From the NCBI RefSeq assembly GCF_042186555.1, contig NC_133335.1, forward strand, positions 180,631,419 through 180,695,418: a DNA stretch of 64,000 bases, read 5' to 3'. This DNA is from Aquarana catesbeiana. Taxonomy: Eukaryota > Chordata > Amphibia > Anura > Ranidae. The notes below the pieces were generated by a model that was not told where the DNA came from, did not search any database, and was given only the letters and a program-made list of their open reading frames with translations. Within the stretch, counting starts at the first letter, position 1. Each line of letters starts with the position of its first letter. Positions 1-12,929 of this stretch are shown here, piece after piece. The translations under genes and the position numbers were made by a program.

Positions 1-789
1 GAGAAGAGTGGAGAGGTCGATTTGGGTGATATTTGGAGACAAGATGTTGATGTTATATTTTTGTATACCCTCAAGTATAAGAAAACTTTTTGGCTTGAGC
101 ATTTTCTGATTCACCAACTCAAGTAAGAATGCTGACTGGGAGTTCTGATGCCACAGGCTGCATAAGAGTATTTTAGAGTGAATTAGATTAGAGAAGAGTT
201 GAAACTCAGGTCAATTATTCTTTTGCTGTCTATGACATATTGGAGAGATTTCTGTTCACTTTCCTCTAGTATACATCTGTCACTGAAACAGATACCCCCT
301 TTGAAAGATTGACCCTCTCTTCTGGTGACTTTGTCACTAGGAGGTCACTATAGTATTATAGTAATATTGTTTAGGACAAAAAATTTAAATGGATCTTCCA
401 ATTTAGGACACAGACAGCCCAACATATTATCCTCCAGGTCTCTGCTTCAGTTTTGCTTTTTTTTTTCTTCATGGACTGTTGTGGGACGACTCCAGCAGTC
501 CAGGGGGACTGTGCAAAACCAATGTTTTGGGTCACTTATTTACTTGACAGCTGGAAAACAAAGTGAGCCGTGTCCAGGCCTAAAGGATATTAGGAGGGGT
601 CCCAGAACTCTTCTGGCCCACACTAGTAATGGACCATGTAGTCCCAGAGGAGCCCTTGTGCATCTGCAGAGTCTGCACAAATGTTATGTCTGCCCTGGTT
701 TCTCAACATTTGCTACAGATAGCTGGGAGATGTGGGGCTGGCTCATGCCATTCTTTGCACAGTATTGAAAGTAACTTACAAATTGCATA
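1..789. other. Anonymous non-coding stretch
   Basis: No exon with splice borders, no transposon end and no RNA gene could be recognised. A 147-codon frame at 325-768 has no recognisable domain or biased composition and is treated as chance. The stretch is either intron or upstream flank of the cadherin gene that lies further right. Confidence 0.5.
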
Positions 790-1185
790 AGGCCTCTTTC
801 ACACGGATGATCCGTATGTCCGTTTTTCATCCATCCGTTTTCGGATGAAAAACGGACATACAGTCATCCCTATGGAGCGTCGGATGTCAGCGGTGACATG
901 TCCGCTGACATCCGACCCCGCTCCGATCCGAAAAGTGTAACGGAGGAAAAACCTACTTTTCCCTCCGTTTTCGGATCGGATCGGATGACGACGGACACTA
1001 CGGACCGTCATCATCCGATCCCCCCATAGGGGAGAGCGGCGCTCTGACAGGTCCGTCGCTGCACAGCGTGCAGCGATGCACCTGTCATCTTCCTGCTCAG
1101 CGGGGATCGGCGGAGCGATCCCCGCTGAGCCAGCGTGTGTTCACGGGGCGGATCATGACTGATCTGCCCCGTGTGAAAGAGGCCT
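790..1185. mobile_element. Foldback MITE with TA target duplication
   Basis: The left end reads AGGCCTCTTTCACACGG and the right end is its inverse, CCGTGTGAAAGAGGCCT, each directly flanked by TA (788-789 and 1186-1187). The interior is itself largely self-complementary around repeats of the word TCCGT/ACGGA, and there is no coding capacity. TA duplication is the hallmark of Tc1/mariner-mobilised elements, so a non-autonomous element of that superfamily is inferred. Its ends resemble those of the element at 12591-19001. Confidence 0.8.
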
Positions 1186-1314
1186 TAGTCTTCCATACAA
1201 GATATTTCAATCACCAAAGCTTTAAACAAAACCACAATGTTAAATTAAAGCTTATGGGGAAATTTCCTAGGGTCCCTTCTCATTAAATTAGTATTAAATC
1301 ATTTGGAAGTTTAA

Positions 1315-2440
1315 GGCTGGATGTACACTGTTGCTCTGCGGTTTGGCTACAGCAATAGTGTATCTGCGGCTTTAGTGCATTTTTACCACGTTTTTAGCCG
1401 CTGTCCCATACACTTCTAGGCAGTGTGTATGTGATTGAACCGTCCAGCACCCAGTTTGGGTGCTTCCGTCAAGATATAGCTTCCTCCAGTCTGGAACTAG
1501 GAATCAGGTATTACAGTGGCAAATTGCACCCAAGATACTAGGCGGCACTAGCTCAGGTACAAACTGGAACTTTCTTTATTGTAAAATCACACAGAATATA
1601 TAGCATACCAGATCAGCTGAGGGCCTAATTACATTATCATAAGCAAAGAAAACTGTATACAGAAATATAATTAACAGAGCTAAGGAACAGCCAACATAAA
1701 CAGTATGCTAATTCATCTCTAGCAACTGATAGCTGGCAGTGATTAAAATAACATAAACAAATTAACAACTAGCCACTTAAACCAGCCTAGGTAACCAGAC
1801 TGCCCAGAACCCAGCCCACAATCCTGGATACAAAGTACATTACACATTATTATAAGCATTAACACAAAACATCCCACAATGGTTCTATAACAAGGTAAAG
1901 TGGGCACAATATTATTCTCATCTCCAAGATCTCCAAGAGATCATCACACAGACAGAAACAATAGGTAACTCATTTAACAGTGGGTATGCACACCTAGGAG
2001 GCACACAACATCTGTGTATCACAATCTAAAGCAGTCATTGAGGCTCTAAATATGTATCTGAGTCTTCCAGTCCCCAGAGTCTGTGTGTTTTGGGGAGACA
2101 TGGACTTGAATCAGAAACAAGACCACTCCAAGGGTCCCCCAGGCACACACCTCCCAAAGATTAGTGTTCCCTTAAAAGCCAGGGCCCATAGTCAGTAGGC
2201 TGGAGGCCACCCTGCAGTCCCCTCCAAAAGCCCCTGTCCTGTTTGGGTCTGTCACAGTGTGTTTTTGCTGTGTTTTCTTAAAGCGCACCAAAAGTCCTGC
2301 ATGCTGCAATTTGGTGCACTTACAGAAAATGTGGCACAATTATGCAACCTAGTAGAAGTGTATGGGACTGTGGCTGAAAATGCAGATAAAATACACAAGA
2401 ACTGCAGATACACCCTCTCCACGGGTGTGAACCCTGCCTA
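1315..2440. repeat. Probable foldback element split by an unclassified insertion
   Basis: The left part (from GGCTGGATGTACACTG) and the right part (ending CGGGTGTGAACCCTGCC) look like the two ends of one inverted-repeat element. Both contain GTGTGTTTTTGCTG-type words. About 800 bp of unrelated sequence (roughly 1430-2250) lies between them. I could not define the borders or target duplication of the inner part. Confidence 0.35.
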
Positions 2441-2441
2441 A

Positions 2442-3868
2442 CACATTGAAGACAATAAAATAAATTTTCCCTGGTGAACTATTTGTAAAATTTTAACGCA
2501 ACATTAGCAGTTTAAAACCTACAATGCTGCTGGCTCCTGCTTTCTCAGTGCTGCTTCCCTGAACTTCAAGTTTTTGCACGAAAACGTTAACAGTGGAGAG
2601 TGTAGTTTGAGTCAGTCTGTTAGCTTGGAGCAGGGGCATGCCATCCTAGGCTATGGGAGTGTGTGTTTCTATGGATGCACACAGTGTGGGGAGACACAAT
2701 TCTAGTCCCTACATGCAAGGGTGGCTCCATAGGATCTTGCAAGAGAAAGGGGCCACCCCGAAATAGGAAACCTGGGGAAATACACCAGCTTAAACTGGAA
2801 CATAGGCAAGGATTAAAGATGAAGAAGCTGCCTACCCAGTAAACAATTAAATCCGCTGCTGAAAATGCTTAAAAATTGAGGGTTTTAATGCCACTTTAAT
2901 TTACATCCAGAATAGGCATTATTTCTCGATCGTGCATCATACCTCATAATCATTAAATGTATAACCCACATTACCTCATTAAAATCTTTAGGAAAGCTTT
3001 AAAACTACTCCCAGATGAAAATCTCTCAAGATCCTCTAACAACCTAATTTTATTTAACCTAGCTCCGTGTTGTCCCTGAAGGCCATTAATGGATCAGATA
3101 TAGAATTAACTATGTACAGTACAGCATTTATATAATGGAACAAAGTTTAAGGCATTACTGTAATTACACAACAAGTTCGGTATTGCTAACAGCTTAGAGC
3201 TTACCACGAAGTCCAGCTCCTACATCTAGGCTCTATGGCCTGGATACATTTACTGTAGAGAATACCATATGAGACCGGCTGCTAATGAAGGAAGTGACAA
3301 AAACTGATTTCTAGCAATTACTATTTATTGCTAGAATCCAAACATTGGCCAGCTGTCAGGGTATGGGAAGGACAGAAAAGAGATTTTCCAGCAACTGTCA
3401 CAGTGAAAAATGGAAAGAAGCACTCAATACATATTTAGCAGCAAAGAGACGAATTCTTGTAAATAAGATATTTATGATGCACAAACTATTCTGCTACTAA
3501 ACTGTTTGGAAAAGATTGGCACTGGTTACATGTTTAAAATATTGGCACTGAAGAAACTTAGGAAAGTATTTCAAGTGGAAATTCATTTTTTTTAAATGCA
3601 CTGAACCGCATTTTATATTAAAAAAATGCCCAAAAGGGCAACTCAGTCCACATGCCATTGAAGCGTTCTGCATCCTGTGAATGACACTGTATAAAGTGAT
3701 TGAGGAATGAGGGTGCAAAAGTTAAAGAGGTGGGGTTCTTTTTAGTTTTTTTCTTTTCTGGAACAGGAATAGAAGGTATTTCTTTGATTGGGAGGTGGGG
3801 GTGGGGGGCAATTATTCCAGTGAAAACTGTCAAAGTTGGGATTACCAACTTTTTTTATATTTACTCTA
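2442..3868. other. Anonymous AT-rich non-coding stretch
   Basis: Nothing recognisable was found here. The short frames have no domain, and no inverted repeat, array or splice-bordered exon could be supported. Confidence 0.5.
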
Positions 3869-4294
3869 ATGCCCTGTACACACGACCAGTTTTGCTGTCG
3901 GAATAAACTCCGAAGATTTTTACGACGGAGTTCCGACGGAATTCCGCTCAAGCTGTCTTGCATACACACGATCACACCAAATTCCAACCATCTAGAACGC
4001 AGTTGCAACAAGTACGACGGGACTAGAAAACGGAAGTTCAATAGCCAATAGCTTCCGTCTCGTACTTGCTTCAGAGCATGCGTCGTTTTTGGTCCGTCGG
4101 AACAGCATACAGACAAGCGGTTTTTCCGATAGTAATTTGTTCCGTCGGAAAAATCTAGCACATGTTGTCTATATAAGTCCGTCTGAATTTTCGACAGAAA
4201 AAGTCAGATGGGACATACACATGGTCAGAATATACGATGAAAAGCTCCCATCGGACACTTCCTGTTGGAAGTTCCACTCGTGTGTACGCGGCAT
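3869..4294. mobile_element. Foldback MITE (GTACACACG family) with TA duplication
   Basis: The ends are ATGCCCTGTACACACG and CGTGTGTACGCGGCAT, flanked by TA at 3867-3868 and 4295-4296. The whole 426 bp is nearly self-complementary and rich in GTCGGA/TCCGAC words. The small frames on both strands come from this palindromy and are not genes. Related copies in the window lie at 38831, 48959 and 60283, with a broken copy near 57505. Confidence 0.82.
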
Positions 4295-5463
4295 TACGTT
4301 TACTTCGTGTTCTGTGTCTGGGACAGGAGGCCATATCTCCTCTATGGGGCACAGACAGCAAAACAAAACTAACTCTGTTTAAAATGAAGGAAAAAAAGTT
4401 TTGGCTGGAGTTCCACTTCAACGAGCATGCACAGTGTGACTTCCTTTGGTTGTAAAATGCATACAAAGGTGGGAGCCATGGGTTCTACTCAAGTACACAT
4501 ATACTGTTCATCATATATATACTGTATATGACATTATATGCATCAGTGTGAAGCCTTAGTTTAGACAGGGCTTTATTGCTCATTGTATATATAAACATGA
4601 ACATAAATCAGAATAAAAATGCCCGATAAGTAATGAGTGATGAATGCCTAGGAATAAATGATGGATGCTATGTAACATAATTAAAAAAAAAAAAAAGTGA
4701 ATTGTAAAGCTGGTCACCAAAGATTACTTACTTTGCTCATAGCTTGCAATATATGTCACTTATGTTTATATTTAGCATTCAATTAAAATGTAATTCCCAA
4801 AATTATGAATTTAATATTATTGCACAAAAGCAGCACAGAATATAATTTTTAGGGTTTCCATTTTGTGTGTGCGTATATATATAAATTATATATGGAAATT
4901 TTTTAGAAATTACTGGACACAGTGCGGGCATTTATCAATTCTGTCACATACTGTAGCAGGGCAGGACTAAGCAGTGCAGATAATAAGACGGATTTACTAT
5001 AGGGCTAATTTTTAAATCATGAATTCCCCCTTGCTACTCTAAGGCTAGCCATAGATCGTTTGAATCTTGGCCGGTTCAACAGGAACCGGCCGAGATTCGA
5101 AACAATGAATGGGCAGGCTGAATGAACCAAGTTGCTTGATAGATCAACTTGGATACAACCAGCCTGTCGGATTAGGCATGCGATTATCTAGTATAGGTGC
5201 TAGCAATAATCACTGTCTTCTCCCGGCAAGGACGGCTTTCCCTCTCCCCCTGCTGGGAGAATACAATGGCTCGGCGGGTCGGGATTCCCCTATCAACACT
5301 GTCTGCCAACCACAGCCCATGGCTGCAGGAAAAAAATCTGCTCCGTGTATGGGCTGCTTCAAGTAACACTACAACAAAATAAAGCCTGCCTCTGATCATT
5401 AGTTTTTCAAATAAACACATGCAGAATTCACAATCTGCTCTACAATTCTAAATCTATCACATA
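4295..5463. other. Anonymous non-coding stretch
   Basis: AT-rich sequence with an A14 run near 4681 and a short (TA) tract near 4875. No gene or mobile element could be supported. The frames at 5109-5420 overlap on both strands and have no domain. Confidence 0.45.
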
Positions 5464-6232
5464 CCGTATATACTCGAGTATAAGTCGATCCGAGTATAAG
5501 TCGAGGCACCTAATTTACCATAAAAAAATGGGAAAAACGTATTGACCCAAGTATAAGACGAGGGTGAGAAATGCACAGCTACTGTAAGTGGAAAAGAGGG
5601 TCAGCAATGCCCATTTGCAGCCTCACTGTGCCCATTTGCAGCCATAGGTCCCCCGAACTTCAAACGCGGTAGTTAAGGTTTCCTAGATACCCCCTAGCGG
5701 CAGCCAAAATTTGGGGTCTCTGAACCCAAAGGGTGCCGAAATTACATTGCTGCAGATGGACACAGTTGACCAAGTTTGGGGCCCCGTATCTCGGAGCCAC
5801 TTAGTGCTAGGAACTCCAAATTTGGTGTGCAAATCCAGTGGAACTAGCACCATAAAATATCCAATTTGCTGGGGTTTCTAGCACCAAGTGGCCCCCAGAT
5901 ACAGGGCCCCAAAAATCGGTTCAGAAAATGTCAAGCACTTTTCTGCAAGAGAATGACATTTTCCGAACCTACTTTGGGGCCCTGTATCTCAGGGGCACTT
6001 GGTGCTAGGAACTCCAGCTTTGGATATGTTATGGTACCAGTTCCACTGGGTTTACACACTAAATTTGGGGTTCCTAGCACCAAGTGACCCTGAGATACAG
6101 GGCCCCAAGTTCGGTTCGGAAAATGAAATTTTTTGCTGCAGAAAAGTGCTTAACCCGAGTATAAGTCGAGGGGGGCACTTTCAGCGCAAAAAAATGTGCT
6201 GAAAAACTCGACTTATACTCGAGTATATATGG
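5464..6232. mobile_element. MITE with CCGTATATACTCGAG ends
   Basis: The left end CCGTATATACTCGAGTATAA and the right end (inverse of CCATATATACTCGAGTATAA) are flanked by TA at 5462-5463 and 6233-6234. The word GAGTATAAGTCGA is repeated close to both ends. The centre (about 5760-6120) holds four diverged copies, in alternating orientation, of a segment containing GGGGCCCTGTATCTC and TAGCACCAAGTGGC. No transposase is encoded. The element is non-autonomous, and its superfamily is uncertain although TA duplication fits Tc1/mariner. Confidence 0.72.
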
Positions 6233-6284
6233 TACCTTTGCAAAACTGTTCAAGTTGGCTGCCCAGGATTACAGGTACTAATAT

Positions 6285-7880
6285 ATGTGTAGTGGTACCC
6301 CCGTAGGGGCTGCTGGTAGTTGTGGTTCTTCTCTCACTCTGCACAGCCAGGCACACAAATCTCAATCACTCTTAGGCAGAAAACCAGTCCTTGCACTATG
6401 GTTTTTGTTTTTATTGAGGAAATTCAACATGGATGGAGTAAGGGTAAGTATGGGATGCCCACTTGATTGAAGAAATAAAGAATTGGGACTCCAACTATAT
6501 ACACTCCTTGCATATACACCTCCTCACTTCCAGCTCCAGCACATCACTTAGTTAGACTTCCTCACTTCCAGGACCAGCTAGCACTATAGTTCAAGCCTGA
6601 CACTGGCTCCGCCAGGCCTTAGCAAATGCCCATTGCAGGCAGGGGCAGCGGGCCCCTTTGGTGTAGAAAAAAAAAGAATGGTGGTAGTCCTAGTGCTAGC
6701 TGTCCACATGGCTACTGATCCATGCACCACATCTTCAGGCCCTGCCAGCCCTCCTGGCTGCAGCTGCCTCTTTCCACTGTCCATGCCACCACAATCCACT
6801 CCTCTGGCTCTGCACCCATCCCAGACTGCACTTTCCCAGTCCTCTCAGGCATGCCTCCCAGTCCTCCTGACTGTGTAAACACTCACCAGCCCTCTTGGCT
6901 GCCTCTGTGGAACTCCTGGAGACTTGCCCCGCAGTGTTCCCCTGCTGTCCTCTCTTGCTCCTCCTGTTCCTCCTGATCAGGATACCTCTGTGGGTTGTAA
7001 GAGTCCGCACCCGAGCCCAGGCCCAAGGTCACGCCCCCCCAGACTGGGGAGCTCCCTCAAAAACCCTGACAGCCTAACACTCCATCCCCATCTTCCACCC
7101 AATCACCATTCCTCCCCAGCTGTGATCAGAGGAAGCAGTAATCATTTATTAGTGTCTGTTCTAGGTTCTGCTGGTGTATACTCAGCTACTTTCCCCTGCA
7201 TCCCACTGAGCTCTTGGATAAAGTGGATGGTGTGCTTTGAACCTGGCTTGCATATTCATGCTTCTTTAGCCAATCCCTGGTCAGAAGCATGAGTGACCAG
7301 CAGGAGGCTGAGGGAGGTATAAATAAGCTGGGGCCTGGAATATCTTCCTCTTGTTTCTGGGGGAGTAAGACCCAACTTGACAGATGAAGCATCCCTGGCA
7401 CTCTACCTGCAACACCAAAGAAATTATTTTGGTGTCCCAGCTTCTAATAGGGCTTGGGTATCTCTGGCCTAGTATCCTGAAAGCATGCAGGAAGCTCTAC
7501 TGAGGATCCAGGTCACAGGCAACAAGTACAAAAGTTGATCGGTATTGCAGTACACAGAGCACAGTGAGTACCTGCCATGTGGATTTTCTTACTACAGTAC
7601 AACCAGGACTATACTCCTGTTGAGGAGTCCCTGTTTGGAATCTAGTTACCCTTCTCATCCAAGATGGTGGTTCCCACTATGAAGAAGCAGATCAGACTCC
7701 TCACCCTATCCCAGTTCTCTCTGCAAATAAACTACAAAAAGGCATGCATGGCCTGTTTTCTCACTTGAGTGACTGTGAGCTACTGTGTGACTGGCTGCTA
7801 TGCACCTATCAGAGAATGTAACCTGGAACCAAACAGCCAGACCAGTCCCAGGTCTGTGCTACATAAACAAAAAAAGGAGA
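6285..7880. repeat. Dispersed repeat, copy 1
   Basis: The part at about 6590-7290 is clearly similar, in the same orientation, to 41170-41990. Shared landmarks are the word TTAGCAAATGCCC, a cytosine-rich stretch with CAGCCC.CCTGGCTGCAGCTGCC, and GATACCTCT-like words further on. No protein domain is seen, and the frames on both strands are composition artefacts of the C-rich segment. It could be an LTR or a long non-autonomous element; the ends are not defined. Confidence 0.5.
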
Positions 7881-10122
7881 CAATTCACCCCGCCACAATT
7901 CTCCTATCTCAGCGCTTAGGGATATTAGGTATATGAAGATGGAGATGTATTAAAACAGCAGTGATTTAACCTGATGTCAAAAATTACACAATGAGACATA
8001 TACTTTGCTAAATGCAAGATAGTCAAATTTGCAATAGAAGTAATTTTGTTGATAATAATTTGCTTGATAACTGTCTCCAGTATGTGCAAGCAGGGTTAAT
8101 ACTACGCAAGGAAGTTTTCAGAGAAGAGAAACACTGGAATGAGGCTGCAGTCATACTAAAAGCAAATTTGAAAACCCTGCCTAAGCTCCAGGCGCCCATT
8201 GTAAAAGTATCTCAAACTCAATGACCTAACGCTTTCCTGCTGGGTGCTAATTCAGGCATTTTGCCTGGGTCACCCCAAAAAAGATGTCAGCCTAGTCTAT
8301 AAAGGGGAAGTATTCCAATGGATCCCTGTTCCAGGGACAACTGTCAAAGGTGAGAAATCCCCTCAATTTGGGGAATGTCTTCTAACATCCTGTTGTCCAT
8401 CTGGCGCATAAAATGGATAGAAGTTTCTCCAATTGTATACAGATGGCAGAATATAACCTGGCAGGGGTTTTATCCCTTCCCCACTCTCTCCCAAGCTTAA
8501 AAAAGGTTTGGTTACATACACTTTAGCCAAACTGATCACGAGTAGAACTATAAGTAAACTATTGGTAAAGCAGTGTATCCCTCTAAGCAGCAGTGCACGC
8601 ATACATTTTGCATAATGACTTAGTTCAGACGATTTCAGTCTCACAGATGTTGTTCCCTGACGAATAGTGATACCTCATTTTTGGAGAGATATCAGCATTA
8701 CAACTTTCTGTATGCAAACAATAAAACCAGTGAAGCTCCTAGAAGTCTGATGCTCGTTTTTCATTTTTACATGTACGAATATTCCAATAAATGTCTTCAC
8801 TTTGTGCATTTAGTTATATATAAAGCTCTAAACACAACTTTCATCCCCTTCAGCAAAGCTGTTTTGGCAGATGCTTCTTTACTGGATCAGTATCCGCTCT
8901 TTTTACTGAGCAGAGAATGTTGCTGGCAGTAAGGAAAAACTGCCAACAAATGAGCAGGACAGAACAGATTAAAAAAACATATGCCTATACTATGAGTAAT
9001 TCAGGTGCCATCGGCCTAGTATCATTTTACTGTATTTATGTTAATACAATGCCAGTTACATATAGCCCCAGCCAAACAAGTTTTTCTGAAAAGAATTATA
9101 ACTTTGTTTTAGGTGGTGAATATTCAAATAAAAAGAAATATCTCTGTTCACCTGAAGATAAAATTTCTATCCTAAAATACATCTGTCTTGAGTAAAATGT
9201 GGGGCTGTAGTGGCTGACTGCCTTCTGAAAATGCTGAATGGCTGTTTTGCTGACCCACTGACTAGTATAGAAGTCAGAGAAAAGTCCTTTTCTGCATACC
9301 CAAATTTGTGGCAGTGTTAAATTGTAAGTCTGTTAACTTGCTGCACATTTTCCCAGGCAAGTTGTACACTTGCAGAGCACTTGAAGCACAAGTTCTAGTT
9401 GATACTTTTCCAATCTTGTAGCAAATTTGTGTGGCAAGTTTTTAGCAAGAGCAAAATTGCAGTGGTGAGTCTACAGCATGAGCTCTGCAAGTCTACAGCA
9501 TGAAAATTCAGCCACAGTGACCCCTGTGGTGGGATGACTATTGTACAACATAACTGAACCAGAACTTGCTGCAGACTTGCTGAATGTTTACAAAGAAAGT
9601 TGATCTGAAGTCATGCAAAGCGGACTTGCTGCAATTGTGCAACAAACTTGTGAAGCCTGGCAAGTCTAGCAATAGCTTAGCAAGTCATTTTTAAACTTGC
9701 AGCACAATTACTTACCTCCAAAACTCTCTTGAGGGAAGCTCCATTTGGACGCTGCTGACCTGGTTGACCTGGCGGTCATGTTTGAGGTGGGCAGGGCTTA
9801 TAAAAAGCACTGCCCCTTGGTTTCGCGTGCTGTCAGAGTGTGGCTGCACCCTACCTACAAATATACTTTGCTGCATCAACCAGTCTCCATGTGAGTTACC
9901 ATCCCCGGGCAGTGAGCCTGGGCCCAGGGCCATTTTAATAGCAGCATGGGCCCCTGGGCAAAGTAATGCACTGAGGTTCCTACAAGGCTGCCCCAATTTA
10001 TGCACTTACTCTCAAATATTAAAGGATAAATAGTTGATAGATTTATTAAAATTGTTATTAGATTTATAGTTTATTAGATTTGATAGGTCCGTGCATCAAC
10101 TTCCCCACAACTGTTGTGGTGA
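7881..10122. other. Anonymous non-coding stretch
   Basis: About 2.2 kb without a recognisable gene, array or element end. Between 9300 and 9700 the words CTTGC.GCA and GCAAGTC recur loosely, suggesting an old, degenerate tandem or foldback repeat, but I could not define a unit. Confidence 0.45.
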
Positions 10123-10270
10123 CAGAGGCGTAACTAGAATCTTCAGGGCCCCGGTGTAAGAAACTATGAAGGGCCCCCACCAGGGGCACTGCTGGGTCTA
10201 CAAAAGATCTCGGGCTAGAGCCCATAGCAACGAAGTAAAGTCATACACTTGGGCGGGCATACACATGTAT

Positions 10271-10298
10271 ATAATATACATGTGTGTGTGTATATACA

Positions 10299-10338
<40 letters not shown>

Positions 10339-10345
10339 TATAAAA
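10271..10345. repeat. (TG)n/(TA)n microsatellite
   Basis: An alternating TGTG run changes into about ten TA units, followed by two AAATATATA units. It lies near the left end of the hAT-like element. Confidence 0.9.
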
Positions 10346-10439
10346 TCGTTGCATTTCTGAGTGTGGACCCCCCCTTACATCGGGGTCCCCAGAGATCCCC
10401 CACTTACATCAGGGCCCACAGAGCCCCCCTCATTACATC

Positions 10440-11525
10440 AGGGTCCCCAGGGAACCTCCCCTTACATTAGAGTCCCCAGAGAGCCCCCTTACATCAGGGT
10501 CCCATGAGAGCCCCCCTTAGATCAGGGCCCCATCAGTGTCCCCAAAGAGCCTCCCCCTTACATTAGTGTCCCCAGAGAGCCCCCCTTACATCAGTGTGCC
10601 CAGAGAGCCCCCCCTTACATCAGTGTCCCCAGAGAGCCCCCCTTACATTAGTGTCCCCAGAGAGCCCCCCCCTTACATCAGGGTCCCAAGAGAGCCTCCC
10701 CTTTACATCAGTGTCCCCAGAGAGCCCCCCCTTACATCAGTTTGCCCAGAGAGCCTCCCCCCTTACATCAGTGTCCCCAGAGAGCCTCCCCCTTATATTG
10801 GAGTCCCCAGAGAACCCCCCTTACATTGGTGTCCCCAGAGAGCCCCCCCTTACATCAGGGTCCCAAGAGAGCCTTCCCTTTACATCAGTGTTCCCAGAGA
10901 GCCCCCCCTTACATCAGTTTCCTCAGAGAGCCCCCACCTTAAATCAGTGTCCCCAGAGAGCCCCCCCCTTACATTAGTGTCCCCAGAGAGCCCCCCCTTA
11001 CATCAGTGTCCCCAGAGAGCCCCCCTTACATTAGTGTCCCCAAAGAGCCCCCCTTACATCAGTGTCCCCAGAGAGCCCCCCTGACATCACTGTCTCCAGA
11101 GAGCCTCCCCCTTACATTAGTGTCCCCAGAGAGCCCCCCTTATATCAGTGTCCCCAGAGAGCCCCCTCTTATATCAGTGTCCCTAGGGAGCCTCCCCTTA
11201 CATCAGTGTCCCCAGAGAGCCCCCCTTACATCAGAGTCCCCACAGAACCCCCCTTACATTGGTGTCCTCAGAGAAGCCCCCCTTACATCAGTGTCCCCAG
11301 AGAGCCCCCCTTACATCAGTGTCCCCAGAGAGCCCCCCCTTACATCAGTGTCCCCAGAGAGCCCCCCCTTACATCAGTGTCCCCACAGAACCCCCCTTAC
11401 ATTGGTGTCCTCAGAGAAGCCCCCCTTACATCAGTGTCCCCAGAGAGCCCCCCCTTACATTAGTGTCCCCGGATGCCCCCCCCTCTTACATCAGTGTCCC
11501 CAGAGGTCCCCTTCCTTACATCGGG
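10440..11525. repeat. 28-30 bp minisatellite, C-rich on + strand
   Basis: About 35 head-to-tail copies of a unit with core CTTACATCAGTGTCCCCA followed by GAGAGCC and a run of 3-7 C. Copies differ by single bases, by TTACATTAG or TTACATTGG variants, and by C-run length. The array yields long frames reading PESPP-type repeats in all three + frames, which shows that those frames are composition artefacts. The element at 30630-33899 contains a related array. Confidence 0.92.
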
Positions 11526-11632
11526 GTCCCCAGACAGCTGCCCGCCCCTTCCAGAGGTTCCCCTGTACCTGGCTGGTCTCCGCTGTCTGTGCACCTCCAA
11601 CTCCCAGCACATCTCTGTACCCCCCACCTGGG

Positions 11633-11945
11633 GGGAGGTGGGAGGCGGCAATCGGCAGCTCTATGGTGTCCATGGGCAGCAGGATCTCCCTGGGGCTAGT
11701 AGTTCTCTTCCCCAGCGTATACAGTGGAGAGGGGAGGGGCCTCTGACCCAAGCATGTATCAGCAAGAGTGTACAAGCAGAGCGACTCATTTGTACAGTGA
11801 AGAGTGAAACTGATACCTGCCCGGGTCAGAGGCCCCCTCCCCTCTCCACTGTATACACTGACATTCGGGAAGAGAACTACAAGCCCCAGGGACATCATTA
11901 GGCAACATAGAGCTGCTGATCGTCGCCTCCCACCTCTCCCCACTG
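11633..11945. repeat. Inverted repeat, ~130-bp arms
   Basis: Sequence 11636-11765 (GGTGGGAGGCGGC ... GGGGCCTCTGACCC) recurs inverted at about 11820-11942, with roughly 85-90% identity by eye and a loop of about 50 bases. It lies just right of the minisatellite, inside the hAT-like element. Confidence 0.8.
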
Positions 11946-12929
11946 CATTCTAAACGGACAGCCAGAGGTGCAGGGGGAGATGCCCGGTCTTGGGGCCCCC
12001 CACAGTGGCAGAACGGCAGGGCCCAGTCGCAAGTGCGACTGCTGCGACCGTGAAAGTTTTGCCACTGTGTGCTGGGGTGGTGCAGCATTTAGTTAGTTAA
12101 ACAGGTGGTGAGGAGGTGACATCACTTCCTCACTGCCTAACAAATGCCCCTGAAAAGAAATCCATGGGTGAATTGTTTTTCAGTGAAGAGGCTGCCTTTT
12201 TGAAGACTGTATTTGCACATAATGCAGAGCTGTTGGAAAGATTCACCAGTCCTGCAGCATTGCGTTGCCGGCTGTGGTGGGGGCAGTGTGGTGTGCAATT
12301 CAATGCATGACATGGCCCCTTTTTTTTGCACAGATTTTATTGTAAAAAAAAACATATACTTCATTAGCAGCAATGTACAACAATGAGATGTGCTGCATTG
12401 CTGTACATTGCCAAGCGATTCGGCACGGTGTGCTGCGATAAAATGCAGCATGTCTGTGTTTTACTGCAGCACGCTGAAGCACAGCCGTATACTGCATTGC
12501 AGTGTGAATGGGACACATAGGAAACAATCGGTACCAGTACCCTATTGATACTGCCCACTGCTCGACTGACCGACTGACTGTCCAATTTTAGACCCCTTTC
12601 AAACTGGGGCCACGGCCGCATTCGTGTTAAAGCGCCGCTCGTTTTAGCAGCGCTTTACAGCTGTTTAAGCGGTGCTTTTCAGCTGCTAGCAGGGCGCTTT
12701 TTTTTTTTTTTATCCAAAGAAAAAGTTTATTAAAGAGCACCAATATACAAACATATACCGAAGCAAAAGGCATATTCCATTACATAAAGGATCATTACAT
12801 AAAGAAAGTATGCACGTTACTTATATTTATTGAAACCTTTCCTGGCAATCTGACTACATCACATGCCCTGTTCTAGATAATACCACCAACGCCCGCGTAC
12901 TTGAGTCAAAAATCCAAGGTTAGCCTCGT

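Larger units (their letters stand above)
10123..12067. mobile_element. hAT-like non-autonomous element carrying a minisatellite
   Basis: The left end CAGAGGCGTAACT and the right end (inverse of CAGTGGCAAAACT) match at 10 of 13 positions. The flanking 8-mers TGTGGTGA and TGTGCTGG agree at 6 of 8, as expected of an old hAT-type duplication. Inside, in order, are a TG/TA microsatellite, about 1 kb of a 28-30 bp tandem repeat, and a 130-bp inverted repeat. No transposase remains. Several long proline- and serine-rich frames through the array are not proteins. Confidence 0.65.

Noticed and set aside
1430..2250. Possible solo LTR
   Set aside because: No TG...CA borders, target duplication or primer-binding neighbour could be identified.
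10440..11525. Regular direct repeats that might suggest a CRISPR array
   Set aside because: Units are contiguous with no unique spacers, and the host is a vertebrate.
10536..11901. Long proline/serine-rich open frames (up to 246 codons) in all three + frames and on the - strand
   Set aside because: They run through a 28-30 bp C-rich minisatellite. Similar repeats appear in every frame, with no start context, domain or splice site, so they are artefacts.
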